This document shows positions 15,573 through 23,500 of a DNA stretch of 64,000 nucleotides, piece by piece. The stretch spans positions 1 through 64,000 of the forward strand of contig NBMC01000001.1 in assembly GCA_002084805.1 (NCBI GenBank), in the 5' to 3' direction. Numbering within the stretch: position 1 is the stretch's first letter; every line of letters begins with the position of its first letter. Both the position numbers and the translations under genes were made by a program. The stretch comes from Spirochaetaceae bacterium 4572_59 (lineage in GTDB: Bacteria; Spirochaetota; Spirochaetia; DSM-2461). The notes below the pieces were generated by a model, which saw only the letters and a list, made by a program, of their open reading frames with translations, was not told the origin of the DNA and ran no database searches.

Positions 15573-15597
15573 GCTGTCTCATGTGAGGCAGCTTTTT
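15573..15597 (+). terminator. Terminator of the rubrerythrin gene
   Basis: GCTGTCTCA (15573-15581), loop TG, TGAGGCAGC (15584-15592) with one G-U pair, followed by TTTTT. Confidence 0.75.
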
Positions 15598-15711
15598 CAT
15601 CTTGTTGTAATATGGTCTCTCCTACGAGAGCTGCCATTCTTTATGCCATGGAGCCGGTTTTCCAGAGAGCCTATCCTAAATCCTGTTGATTGAAACGCCG
15701 ATAATAGAAAC

Positions 15712-17274
15712 GTGGAACCATCAATTTTACGAAATTATCATGCCGATCTGTCTCTTCATCCTCTTTTTAAGGGGTTAAAGCGGGAAGAATTTGCTGTTTT
15801 GAAACAGTACTATCAGATATTCAGGGTACCAATTGCGGCAGATTTTCTTTATACAGGAGAATCTTCGGACTCTCTCTATATCGTTCTGTCCGGTTCAGTC
15901 CGGTCTGGAAAGAATAAGTTTTACAAAGGGGATTTCTGGGGGTTAAAAAATCTACTTTTTCCTGATGTCAGAACAGAGAGTTTTCAGACAGGAGAAGAGA
16001 CAGTTCTCTTTCGTTTAAAATCTGGAAATTTCCAGAAAATGCTGCGGGATCACAAGGGTCTCTCCAAACATTTTAAACCTAAAAAGGATAGTGAAAATCA
16101 TCTGCTTCAGGGAATCCCCGATCAGAACTGGAAATCTATTCAGAAGTTTACAGCCAAGCAGAGTAAAGAAGGGGTTTTTGTCCATTATAAAAGCAGGTCA
16201 AGTAAAAAGACTTTTTCCCTGACACTCTTAATCCCTGCGGGAATGATTATTGCCGGCCTGATTCTGGTGGAGTTTAGGGTATACGCGGCAATTCTTATTA
16301 TTGCTGCTGTGATGATTATCGGCTTTGAGTTTTTTCTGAGGAGATTAACCCTTTATAAAGTAACAGATAAAGTGCTTATTAAACGCTTTTTCAACTGGCG
16401 GACATTCCGCCAGGATCAGGAAATTATGCCCCTTGATCAGATACAGACTGTAACAATTACTACCAGGCATCTGATAAACAAGATTCTGAGAATTGGAGAT
16501 CTCAAGGTTCAGACAGCCGGAAAGGGGATCTTGTTTGAAAGAATTGATGGTCCTGTTAAGCTACAGAAGATGCTGATGGCTCTGAAAGAAAGATCTTCCG
16601 CCGAGGGGAAAAGCCGGGATAGGGATTCTTTACGAGAATTGATCAGTAAGAGGTTTGCCGCGGAGACTGCAGATGAACTGATTTATGCGGGAGAATTTTC
16701 AAGACTGAAACAGGAGGATCTGCCTCAGAAGCGGATATTCCGGAAAACCCCGCTTATTCTATTGGCTCAATTGTTCTGGCCATTGTCATTTTCTGCTGCT
16801 GTGCTCATACTTCCGACTCTGATCTTTATGGAATATCGTGTGATATTGAAGGGCCTGCAGTATCTGTGTGCCGGGATAGGCTTGCTTCGTTCTCTGTGGC
16901 TTTTTATTGATTGGAAGAATGATATTTATATGATAAACCTTCCCCATGTCTGGGATATCGAACGAAAACCCCTTGGGAAGGAAGATATCAGGAAGCAGAC
17001 CGAACTGAGTCTTGTCCTGAATGTTACGGCCAGTCAGAATGGTCTTTTTCCACTTCTGTTGAATTATGGGGATGTGGTTATTGAAACCGCCGGTAGAGGT
17101 GAGCCATTGGTCTTCTTTTCTGTAAGCGGGCCATTTAATGTTCAGAATGAGCTTCTCCGCTTTAGGGATTACTCTCTCAGGATGAGGGAGCAGAAAAACC
17201 GGGAAAGGGCAAAAGAGGATTTAATGGAGTTTACCGAAATCCTCGATCAGACCCGTCAGCGGGAAAAACAGTAA
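15712..17274 (+). CDS. Membrane protein with degenerate cyclic-nucleotide-binding domain and PH-like domain
   Basis: 520 residues from a GTG start; GATAAT lies six bases upstream and there is no ribosome-binding site. Residues 15-125 resemble a CNB/cupin domain (LFKGLKREEF, SLYIVLSGSV), but the phosphate cassette lacks the usual glycine-glutamate pair, reading FWGLKNLLFPDVRTE, so nucleotide binding is doubtful. Two helices (about 167-205) lead into a bacterial PH-2-like domain (LYKVTDKVLIKRFF ... MPLDQIQTVTI), then two more helices (about 348-400) and a second PH-like segment. The C-terminus is charged, probably coiled coil. The repeat-protein gene follows 17 bases later and is probably co-transcribed. 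Confidence 0.7.
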   Translation: MEPSILRNYHADLSLHPLFKGLKREEFAVLKQYYQIFRVPIAADFLYTGESSDSLYIVLSGSVRSGKNKFYKGDFWGLKNLLFPDVRTESFQTGEETVLFRLKSGNFQKMLRDHKGLSKHFKPKKDSENHLLQGIPDQNWKSIQKFTAKQSKEGVFVHYKSRSSKKTFSLTLLIPAGMIIAGLILVEFRVYAAILIIAAVMIIGFEFFLRRLTLYKVTDKVLIKRFFNWRTFRQDQEIMPLDQIQTVTITTRHLINKILRIGDLKVQTAGKGILFERIDGPVKLQKMLMALKERSSAEGKSRDRDSLRELISKRFAAETADELIYAGEFSRLKQEDLPQKRIFRKTPLILLAQLFWPLSFSAAVLILPTLIFMEYRVILKGLQYLCAGIGLLRSLWLFIDWKNDIYMINLPHVWDIERKPLGKEDIRKQTELSLVLNVTASQNGLFPLLLNYGDVVIETAGRGEPLVFFSVSGPFNVQNELLRFRDYSLRMREQKNRERAKEDLMEFTEILDQTRQREKQ

Positions 17275-17291
17275 AAATTATGGAGTCGGAT

Positions 17292-18893
17292 ATGAGAAAA
17301 AATATGGTATTGAAGAGATCTCTGATTATTCTTCTGTTTTTTCTGTCGGGAATATCTCTTTGGGCACAGGAAGATATATCATACTTCCGTAAGATCCGGA
17401 TTGATCAGAGTGAACAGATTCAGGGGATGTATCCCCTGTCTCCCGAAGATGCGGAGAAGGTTAACTCCTATAAAATTATGACCATGAAGGACGGTCGGAT
17501 CAGCCGGATCGAGTATCAGAGGAGCGGAACGTCTCTGGCAGATCCTGTTCTGGGAGTTCCTGTAATTAAGTTCACTTACAACGGATCATATGTGCGCCGA
17601 ACTTTTCTTGATTCGGCAGGCCGGGAAATCCCGGATGATCAGGGAATCTACTCCATCCGCCTGAAAGAGAACTCCTTTGGGGCCGTTACGGCTTCTTTCC
17701 ATTATGACAAATACGGAAATCTTATGGCTGACAGAAATGGTATCGCTTCCATAATGTGGAATGTGAATAAGAACAACCGGAAAGTCACGGCTCTGTTTTT
17801 TGATCCGGAAGGAAACCGTATCAGCAACGGAAAAGGTGTGTTTGAATATAAATACCTCTATGATGACAGGGGTAATCTCTCCATGATACTGCAGCTGGAT
17901 GAGCGGGGTATGCCTGTTGATGGAAGCGACGGGGCCGCGGCTGTGCGAAGAGAGTGGGATGAAAAGGGGAATCTGATCCGTGAAAGCTGGTTGAACAGCA
18001 GGGAAGAAGCTGTAGTAAACAGTAACGGGGTCTCCTCCACTGCCTATCACTGGGATGACCGGGGAAACAGGCTTCTCAAGGTGAACTTCAATCCGGAAGG
18101 AGATCTGTGTACCGATCGGAACGGGGTTGTTCAGTATTGCTGGTTTTATGATGACTTTGGTAACAGAATAAGGGAAGAGCATTATGATGCTGTGGGCAAT
18201 CTGACTCCTGATTCTAAGGGAATTGCCGTCTACCGCTGGATTCACTATCCCCAGGGAAATGAACTGGAACAGAATAATATGGATAGTAATTTGAATCTTA
18301 TTCAGGACGAGAAGGGTTTTGCCTCCTACCGCTGGGTTTTCGATGAGAGAGGCAATATTACGGAGGAGAAGTATTATGATGTTGATAATACTCTTAAAAA
18401 AGACTTCTGGGGTATTGCCATGTACCGCTACAGTTTTAATGAGGCAGGAAACATGAAAGAGTCCCGCAGTTACTCCGATTATGATGAACTCATTGCAGAT
18501 AACACGGGAGTCGCTGTCTACCGTTGGGACTATGATCTTGATGGTAATAAAACATCTGAAATGCATTTCAATAATGAAGAGAGGCCCGTTGAAAACTTTG
18601 AGGGAATCGCCTCATATATTTGGGACTATGATGAAGAGGGGAATGCTGTTAAACAGAGCCAGTTCGGACTGTATGGTCAGTATAAGGCAAATTCCGAAGG
18701 AGTCGCCATCTATCGCTGGGAGTATGACAAATATGGAAATACCCTATCGGAAACCTACTATGGAATCGATGAGCAGATAGTGGAAAACCGGGACGGTGCT
18801 GCAGTTGCTGTCTGGGAGTATGACGAGAAAGGGACTCCTCTGAAAACATCCCGTTTTGACAGAAAGAAACTGCCCGTAGAGCTGACAGACTAA
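17292..18893 (+). CDS. Secreted protein built of 32-residue YD-like repeats
   Basis: The ATG at 17292 is preferred over 17280 because GGAG sits six bases before it; this gives 533 residues with a clear signal peptide (LIILLFFLSGISLWAQ). From about residue 90 onward the chain is made of about 13 imperfect repeats of 32 residues, consensus YRWxYDxxGNxxEexyyd followed by a short linker and GIA. Aspartate-glycine-asparagine turns and aromatic residues recall RHS/YD repeats or short beta-solenoid repeats. No enzymatic domain is visible. It is likely a surface or periplasmic binding protein; no named family recognised. The antisense strand has a long open frame as a composition artefact. Confidence 0.75.
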   Translation: MRKNMVLKRSLIILLFFLSGISLWAQEDISYFRKIRIDQSEQIQGMYPLSPEDAEKVNSYKIMTMKDGRISRIEYQRSGTSLADPVLGVPVIKFTYNGSYVRRTFLDSAGREIPDDQGIYSIRLKENSFGAVTASFHYDKYGNLMADRNGIASIMWNVNKNNRKVTALFFDPEGNRISNGKGVFEYKYLYDDRGNLSMILQLDERGMPVDGSDGAAAVRREWDEKGNLIRESWLNSREEAVVNSNGVSSTAYHWDDRGNRLLKVNFNPEGDLCTDRNGVVQYCWFYDDFGNRIREEHYDAVGNLTPDSKGIAVYRWIHYPQGNELEQNNMDSNLNLIQDEKGFASYRWVFDERGNITEEKYYDVDNTLKKDFWGIAMYRYSFNEAGNMKESRSYSDYDELIADNTGVAVYRWDYDLDGNKTSEMHFNNEERPVENFEGIASYIWDYDEEGNAVKQSQFGLYGQYKANSEGVAIYRWEYDKYGNTLSETYYGIDEQIVENRDGAAVAVWEYDEKGTPLKTSRFDRKKLPVELTD

Positions 18894-18906
18894 TTATTCG
18901 GTGATT

Positions 18907-19557
18907 TCAGCGGAATTTGCTGACGCCTCTTTTCTGACAATACCTGCTGAGAGAGCATTCGGAGCAGCGGGGAGACTGGGGTGTACAGATCTTCTGTCCA
19001 TACAGGACCAGGAGTTCGTTGATGGCAATCCAGGATTCCCGGGGGAGTACCTCTTCCAGGGCTCTCACTGAGTCATCAGGCTTCTTCGTATCTATCCATC
19101 CCATCCTGTTGGCAATCCTGTGAACATGAGTATCTACGCAAACCGCCGGAATCGCAAAGCCGAGACTGAGGGTCAGATTGGCCGTTTTCAGCCCTACTCC
19201 GGGCAGGCCTAGAAGGGCCTCCGGGGTTGAGGGGACTTTTCCTTCATACTGATTCAGGAGAATCCGGGCAATTTTCTTCAGGTTGGCCGATTTTACCTTA
19301 TAGAATCCACAGGGGTAGATAAGGGATGCTATCTCTTCTTCCGTCATAATATCTAGAGTCTGAAAATCCGGAGCCATTTCAAATAGGCGCCTGGAAGAGT
19401 TCAGTGTGACATAATCCCTTGTTCTGAGAGAGATAATGGTTGAAACGAGAATCTTATAGGGGCTGTTACTCTCTTCTCCGATGAGGGAAACAGAGGGCAG
19501 TTCTGAACTCTCCTTCAGAAGATTCAGTTCCCGGAAAATCGTTTCCCAGTCAATCAT
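18907..19557 (-). CDS. nth: Endonuclease III
   Basis: Base-excision-repair DNA glycosylase/AP lyase for oxidised pyrimidines, 216 residues. The helix-hairpin-helix LPGVGLKTAN holds the catalytic lysine, VDTHVHRIANR holds the catalytic aspartate, and the C-terminal 4Fe-4S loop has the exact C-x6-C-x2-C-x5-C spacing (CTPQSPRCSECSLSRYC). The start overlaps the ispF stop (ATGA); it is the last gene of the carD-ispD-ispF-nth operon. Confidence 0.95.
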   Translation of the reverse strand: MIDWETIFRELNLLKESSELPSVSLIGEESNSPYKILVSTIISLRTRDYVTLNSSRRLFEMAPDFQTLDIMTEEEIASLIYPCGFYKVKSANLKKIARILLNQYEGKVPSTPEALLGLPGVGLKTANLTLSLGFAIPAVCVDTHVHRIANRMGWIDTKKPDDSVRALEEVLPRESWIAINELLVLYGQKICTPQSPRCSECSLSRYCQKRGVSKFR

Positions 19558-20033
19558 GAATCCTGAGACAGAAGAAGAACCGCAGCCATAGCTTCGATGG
19601 CCAGGCCCTGTCCACAGGCATCCTGTTTCTCTTTGGTTTTGGCTTTCACGGCAACACAGTTCTCAGGAATTCCAAGATCCTCTGCCAGGGTCTGTCTGAT
19701 AGCATCTTTGTAAAGAAGAAGTTTTGGTTTTTCCAGAATAACAGTACTATCCAGGTTTGCAATCCTGTATCCTGCACGGCGGACTCTTTCTGCTGTTTCC
19801 TTCAGGAGGATCCTGCTGGAAATCCCCTTCCACTTCGGGTCAGAAGGAGGGTAGTGGGTTCCAATATCACCGTCGGCAAGTGCTCCCAGCAGGGCGTCAA
19901 TAACGGCATGTATCAGCACATCTCCGTCGGAGTGCCCATCCTCACCTTTCTCAAAGGGGACAGTAATCCCTCCGAGAACAAGGGGTCGTCCCTCGCTTAA
20001 TCTGTGGATATCATATCCCTGACCAATTCTCAT
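19554..20033 (-). CDS. ispF: 2-C-methyl-D-erythritol 2,4-cyclodiphosphate synthase
   Basis: MEP-pathway enzyme converting CDP-ME 2-phosphate to the cyclodiphosphate and CMP. 159 residues, full length. Metal ligands are in RIGQGYDIHRL (Asp and His) and the family motif HSDGDVLIHAVIDALLGA is intact, as are KAKTKEK and the C-terminal GQGLAIEAMA. Overlaps ispD upstream and nth downstream by four bases each, so the three are translationally coupled. Confidence 0.97.
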   Translation of the reverse strand: MRIGQGYDIHRLSEGRPLVLGGITVPFEKGEDGHSDGDVLIHAVIDALLGALADGDIGTHYPPSDPKWKGISSRILLKETAERVRRAGYRIANLDSTVILEKPKLLLYKDAIRQTLAEDLGIPENCVAVKAKTKEKQDACGQGLAIEAMAAVLLLSQDS

Positions 20034-20689
20034 TTGTGGTCCAGGTCCTGAGGGTAGGTTATCTTTATATTATTCGGGTCACCCTTAACGGTATGGGCTG
20101 TCCCCACATAGACGCTCCATATCTCAGAGTCGTCAATAAAGGAACTCTCATCATTAAGAGCTTTGTAATGAGCCTGTAGTATTTCCTGAAAGGAGAATCC
20201 CTGGGGAGTCTGGGCGCTGACTGTCTGTGTTCTGATCAGATGGGATTCTATGTCTCCCGTCTCAGTCAGAATCTTCATGGCACTGACCGAGGGAACGACG
20301 GGGGTACTGTTTCCTCTCTGAATGGTTCCACTTAGGACCCGCATAATCAGATCTTCTGAAATATGGGGACGGGCACCATCATGAATCAGCACGACATCGC
20401 ATTGTACCTTCTTCAGTTCTACAAGAGCATTGTAAACAGATTCCTGTCTGCTGCTGCCACCTTGAACGTAAAGTATCGGGAAGTTGATATGGTGGAGGGC
20501 TTTCTTCATTTCATCTTCTTTCCCTTCAGGAAAGGTGACAACAATAAAGTTAAACTCCTCTGAGAGAACAAAAGGAAGAACGGCTCTTTCCAGAACGGTT
20601 CTTCCTTTTAATTTGGTGAATTCTTTTTTGCCCCTGCCCTTCATCCGTTTGCTGGAACCGGCGGCAGTAATAATGGCTGATCTTATCAT
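20030..20689 (-). CDS. ispD: 2-C-methyl-D-erythritol 4-phosphate cytidylyltransferase
   Basis: Third enzyme of the MEP isoprenoid pathway, forming CDP-ME from MEP and CTP. 219 residues. The nucleotide-binding start AAGSSKRMKGRGKKEF, the HDGARP motif and the TPQGF motif are present. It follows carD with a three-base gap and overlaps ispF, so steps 3 and 5 of the pathway sit side by side in one operon. The intervening kinase gene (ispE) is not in this window. Confidence 0.96.
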   Translation of the reverse strand: MIRSAIITAAGSSKRMKGRGKKEFTKLKGRTVLERAVLPFVLSEEFNFIVVTFPEGKEDEMKKALHHINFPILYVQGGSSRQESVYNALVELKKVQCDVVLIHDGARPHISEDLIMRVLSGTIQRGNSTPVVPSVSAMKILTETGDIESHLIRTQTVSAQTPQGFSFQEILQAHYKALNDESSFIDDSEIWSVYVGTAHTVKGDPNNIKITYPQDLDHK

Positions 20690-20692
20690 TTT

Positions 20693-21196
20693 CTATTCTT
20701 GTTCAAGTTTGCTGAATACCAGTTGCTCAACATCATCTTTGCTTTTTTCGAGAGAGAAAGAAATTTCGTCGATCAAAAGTTTCAGTGCACTGTCATACAG
20801 TTTTCGTTCAAGTATAGGAAGTTCTTTTACTTTACTGCGGTGATACAGTGTTGTTACAACAGTTGCAATATCCAGAACAGAACCTTTTTTCAGCAGGTCT
20901 ACGTTCAGCTGATAACGCATCTTCCAGTCTGTTGGGACGGGTTCATACTCTTTTGTTATCAGTTCCAGTGCTTTTTTAGATTCCTCGGGAGAAACAATGG
21001 CCCGTAATCCAAGCTCTTCCGCTTTTAAGGTCGGAACCATAACGGTCATATCTGATACTTCCAGATAAATGACGTAATAAAGGACTTTCTTCCCTTTGAA
21101 ATCTTTTTCTTCTATTTTCTCTACTCTTCCAACACCCTGTGTAGGATAAACTATTTGCTGATGTGTTTTAAAGAGGGTTTCTGTGGCTTTTTCCAT
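20693..21196 (-). CDS. carD: CarD/CdnL-type RNA polymerase-binding regulator
   Basis: 167 residues. The N-terminal RID domain (VYPTQGVGRVEKIEEKDFKGKKVLYY) binds the RNA polymerase beta subunit, and the helical C-terminal domain contains the DNA-contacting region. CarD proteins stabilise open complexes at rRNA and housekeeping promoters. It heads the operon carD-ispD-ispF-nth; a carD-ispD-ispF order is also known in mycobacteria. There is no ribosome-binding site: TATACT lies seven bases before the ATG. Confidence 0.93.
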   Translation of the reverse strand: MEKATETLFKTHQQIVYPTQGVGRVEKIEEKDFKGKKVLYYVIYLEVSDMTVMVPTLKAEELGLRAIVSPEESKKALELITKEYEPVPTDWKMRYQLNVDLLKKGSVLDIATVVTTLYHRSKVKELPILERKLYDSALKLLIDEISFSLEKSKDDVEQLVFSKLEQE

Positions 21197-21203
21197 GCCG
21201 ATC

Positions 21204-21233
21204 AGTATACCCCGCAGGCAACTTGAAAGTCAA
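21204..21233 (-). promoter_or_regulatory. Promoter of the carD operon, leaderless
   Basis: Minus strand TTGACT (21228-21233), 18-base spacer, TATACT (21204-21209), then seven bases to the carD ATG at 21196. The predicted start site coincides with the start codon. Confidence 0.7.
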
Positions 21234-21327
21234 ACCGCCTGCAGAGTATTCTTAGACATTATAGGTAAATGCTGAGACTGAATCCCTTTGTCCTGGTCAG
21301 TTTGTGTGAAAAAAATCACCCTCTCGT

Positions 21328-23289
21328 TTATTTTCCTTTTAGCTCAATAAGCCAGTCCGTCACATCCGCATCGCTGGGCATTCTCCAGTCTCCTCGGGGA
21401 GAGAGTGCGATTGTGCCCACTTTGGGGCCATCGGGAAGGCAGGATCGTTTGAACTGCTGAGAGAAAAAACGGCGGACAAACTTTTCCAGCCATTTTAGTA
21501 GAATCTCTTCACTGTATTTATCCTGAAAAGCCTGTTTTGCGAGCATCAGGGTTTTAGACGGGGTAAAGCCGCAGCGGATGCAGTGGTAGAGAAAGAAATC
21601 ATGCAGTTCATAGGGGCCGATCAGATCCTCTGTTTTTTGTGCAATATTTCCCTGTCGGTCAGGGGGAAGCAGCTCCGGAGAAATGGGGGTATCAATGATA
21701 TCGTAGAGAATGCGGGAGCATTCCTTATTCTCCGGCTGATCTGCCACAAACTGAACAAGGTAGCGGACTAGGGTTTTAGGAACTCCCGTATTGACGGCGT
21801 ACATTGACATATGGTCTCCATTGTAGGTACACCATCCCAGGGCCAGTTCAGAGAGATCTCCCGTTCCAATAACAATTCCGCCAATCATATTGGCTTTATT
21901 CATCAGATACATGGTCCTCTGTCTGGCCTGTACATTTTCATAGGCAACATCCGAGGGCGTTCCCGTATGTTCAAGTTCCCGCATCTGCAGATTGCAGATC
22001 TCTTTGATATCAAGAGTCTCTATGGAAATTGCCATTTCCTCGCAAAGAAGCTGGGCATTGCTTTTTGTCCTTCCTGTCGTTCCGAATCCAGGCATGGTAT
22101 AGCAATGCAGACCGGATAGATTCAGATCCAGTTTTTTAAATGCCTCTACTGTGACCAGCAGGGCCAGTGTGGAATCCAGTCCTCCCGAGAGACCCAGAAC
22201 AACATTTTTACAGTGGATATGTCGCAGTCTGGAAGCCAGACCTGTACTCTGAATGGAAAAAATTTCTTCACAGCGTTCCGTTCTGTCCTGAAGGGAAGAG
22301 GGTACAAAAGGCTGTGGATTGATTGTTCTCAGCAGCCGTGGATTCCTTAAGCGCTCTTTTGTTTCTTTGCTTTTTCGGCAGAATTCTATGGTTCTCTGAT
22401 TTTGTCCGGGATTCTCCATCTCTACGGTTTGTGAAAATGAGCTTGAATTCAGTCTTTCATGCTCCAGAAACTCCAGATCCACATCTGCTGCCTTATATGA
22501 GTTATCCCACTGGAATCTGTCACCTTCTGCCAGAAGATGACCGTTTTCAAAAATAAGAGCATGGCCACCATAAACCGTATCTGTTGTTGATTCTCCCGGG
22601 CCTGCCGAAGCATAGGCATAGGCTGCCATACAGCGGGCGGACTGTTGGGATGTCAGTGCCTTTCTATAATCTGATTTCCCTACCAGCTCATTACTGGCGG
22701 AGGGGTTGGCAATAATCAGGGCTCCTCCCAGAGAGAGCTTTGTACTGGGTGGTAGAGGAGACCAGAGATCTTCACAGATCTCAATTCCAAAACGGAAAAG
22801 GGGAACGTGCTTATCCTTGAAAATTAAGCCGCATCCAAAAGGGATAGTCTCTCCATTGATGCTGATAAACTGTTCCTGAATTCCTCTGCCAGAGCAGAAC
22901 CAGCGCTGTTCGTAGAATTCGTTACTGTTGGGAATATAAGTTTTTGGAACGATCCCCAGGACCTTCCCCGAGTATAATACGGCAGCACAGTTAAACAGAC
23001 GGCTGTTCAGGACGAGAGGGAGACCTATGATAATGGGAAAATTCCATTTTTCTGAGAGCGTTGTCATTTCCATCATGGAATTCATAGCACCTTTCAGAAG
23101 CGTTTGCTGTCTGAAAAGGTCGCCACAGCTGTAGCCTGTCAGGCATAATTCGGGAAAAAGCAGCAGATCGGGTTTTTCCTTGCTGATTTGCTCTGTCAGA
23201 GCTGTAATTTCTTTCAGATTCTTGTCCAGAGCACCCGCTTTAACGGAGGGGATAGCCGTTACGATCCTAGCATAGGAAAATTTCTTCAA
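21328..23289 (-). CDS. nadE: Glutamine-dependent NAD+ synthetase
   Basis: Final step of NAD synthesis: amidates deamido-NAD using ammonia from glutamine. The N-terminal nitrilase-fold glutaminase has its Glu (LLFPELCLTGYSCGD) and Cys (FGIEICEDLW); the C-terminal synthetase has the pyrophosphatase loop LGLSGGLDSTLALLV. The frame extends to a TTG at 23352, but a TTG at 23289 with GGAG upstream gives the usual N-terminus (LKKFSYARIVTAIPSVKAG) and about 653 residues. Apparently a monocistronic unit, divergent from the lytic transglycosylase. Confidence 0.93.
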   Translation of the reverse strand: MKKFSYARIVTAIPSVKAGALDKNLKEITALTEQISKEKPDLLLFPELCLTGYSCGDLFRQQTLLKGAMNSMMEMTTLSEKWNFPIIIGLPLVLNSRLFNCAAVLYSGKVLGIVPKTYIPNSNEFYEQRWFCSGRGIQEQFISINGETIPFGCGLIFKDKHVPLFRFGIEICEDLWSPLPPSTKLSLGGALIIANPSASNELVGKSDYRKALTSQQSARCMAAYAYASAGPGESTTDTVYGGHALIFENGHLLAEGDRFQWDNSYKAADVDLEFLEHERLNSSSFSQTVEMENPGQNQRTIEFCRKSKETKERLRNPRLLRTINPQPFVPSSLQDRTERCEEIFSIQSTGLASRLRHIHCKNVVLGLSGGLDSTLALLVTVEAFKKLDLNLSGLHCYTMPGFGTTGRTKSNAQLLCEEMAISIETLDIKEICNLQMRELEHTGTPSDVAYENVQARQRTMYLMNKANMIGGIVIGTGDLSELALGWCTYNGDHMSMYAVNTGVPKTLVRYLVQFVADQPENKECSRILYDIIDTPISPELLPPDRQGNIAQKTEDLIGPYELHDFFLYHCIRCGFTPSKTLMLAKQAFQDKYSEEILLKWLEKFVRRFFSQQFKRSCLPDGPKVGTIALSPRGDWRMPSDADVTDWLIELKGK

Positions 23290-23500
23290 AACTGTCTCCT
23301 GATTTAATAAGTTCCTGAATTTGAATTTAGCTACAGACCGGGCAGCTGTCAACAGAGTACGGAAGGATATATGATGAACTATAATAAAACCTGAGTTCTG
23401 TGCTCTCCCGATAAGCTAGTTCAGATATCTGGCCTTATAGCTGTATTTGGGATATAATCCCGGAGTAATTCTCTTCCGGAGGTACCCTTTAGGGGGATTT

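Noticed and set aside
17586-18566. 326-residue open frame antisense to the 32-residue repeat protein
   Set aside because: It mirrors the repeat period of the sense gene; no ribosome-binding site, no sensible protein features.
17292-18893. RHS toxin or polymorphic toxin
   Set aside because: Although repeats resemble YD repeats, the protein is short, ends within a repeat, and has neither the RHS core motif nor a toxin domain or immunity gene.
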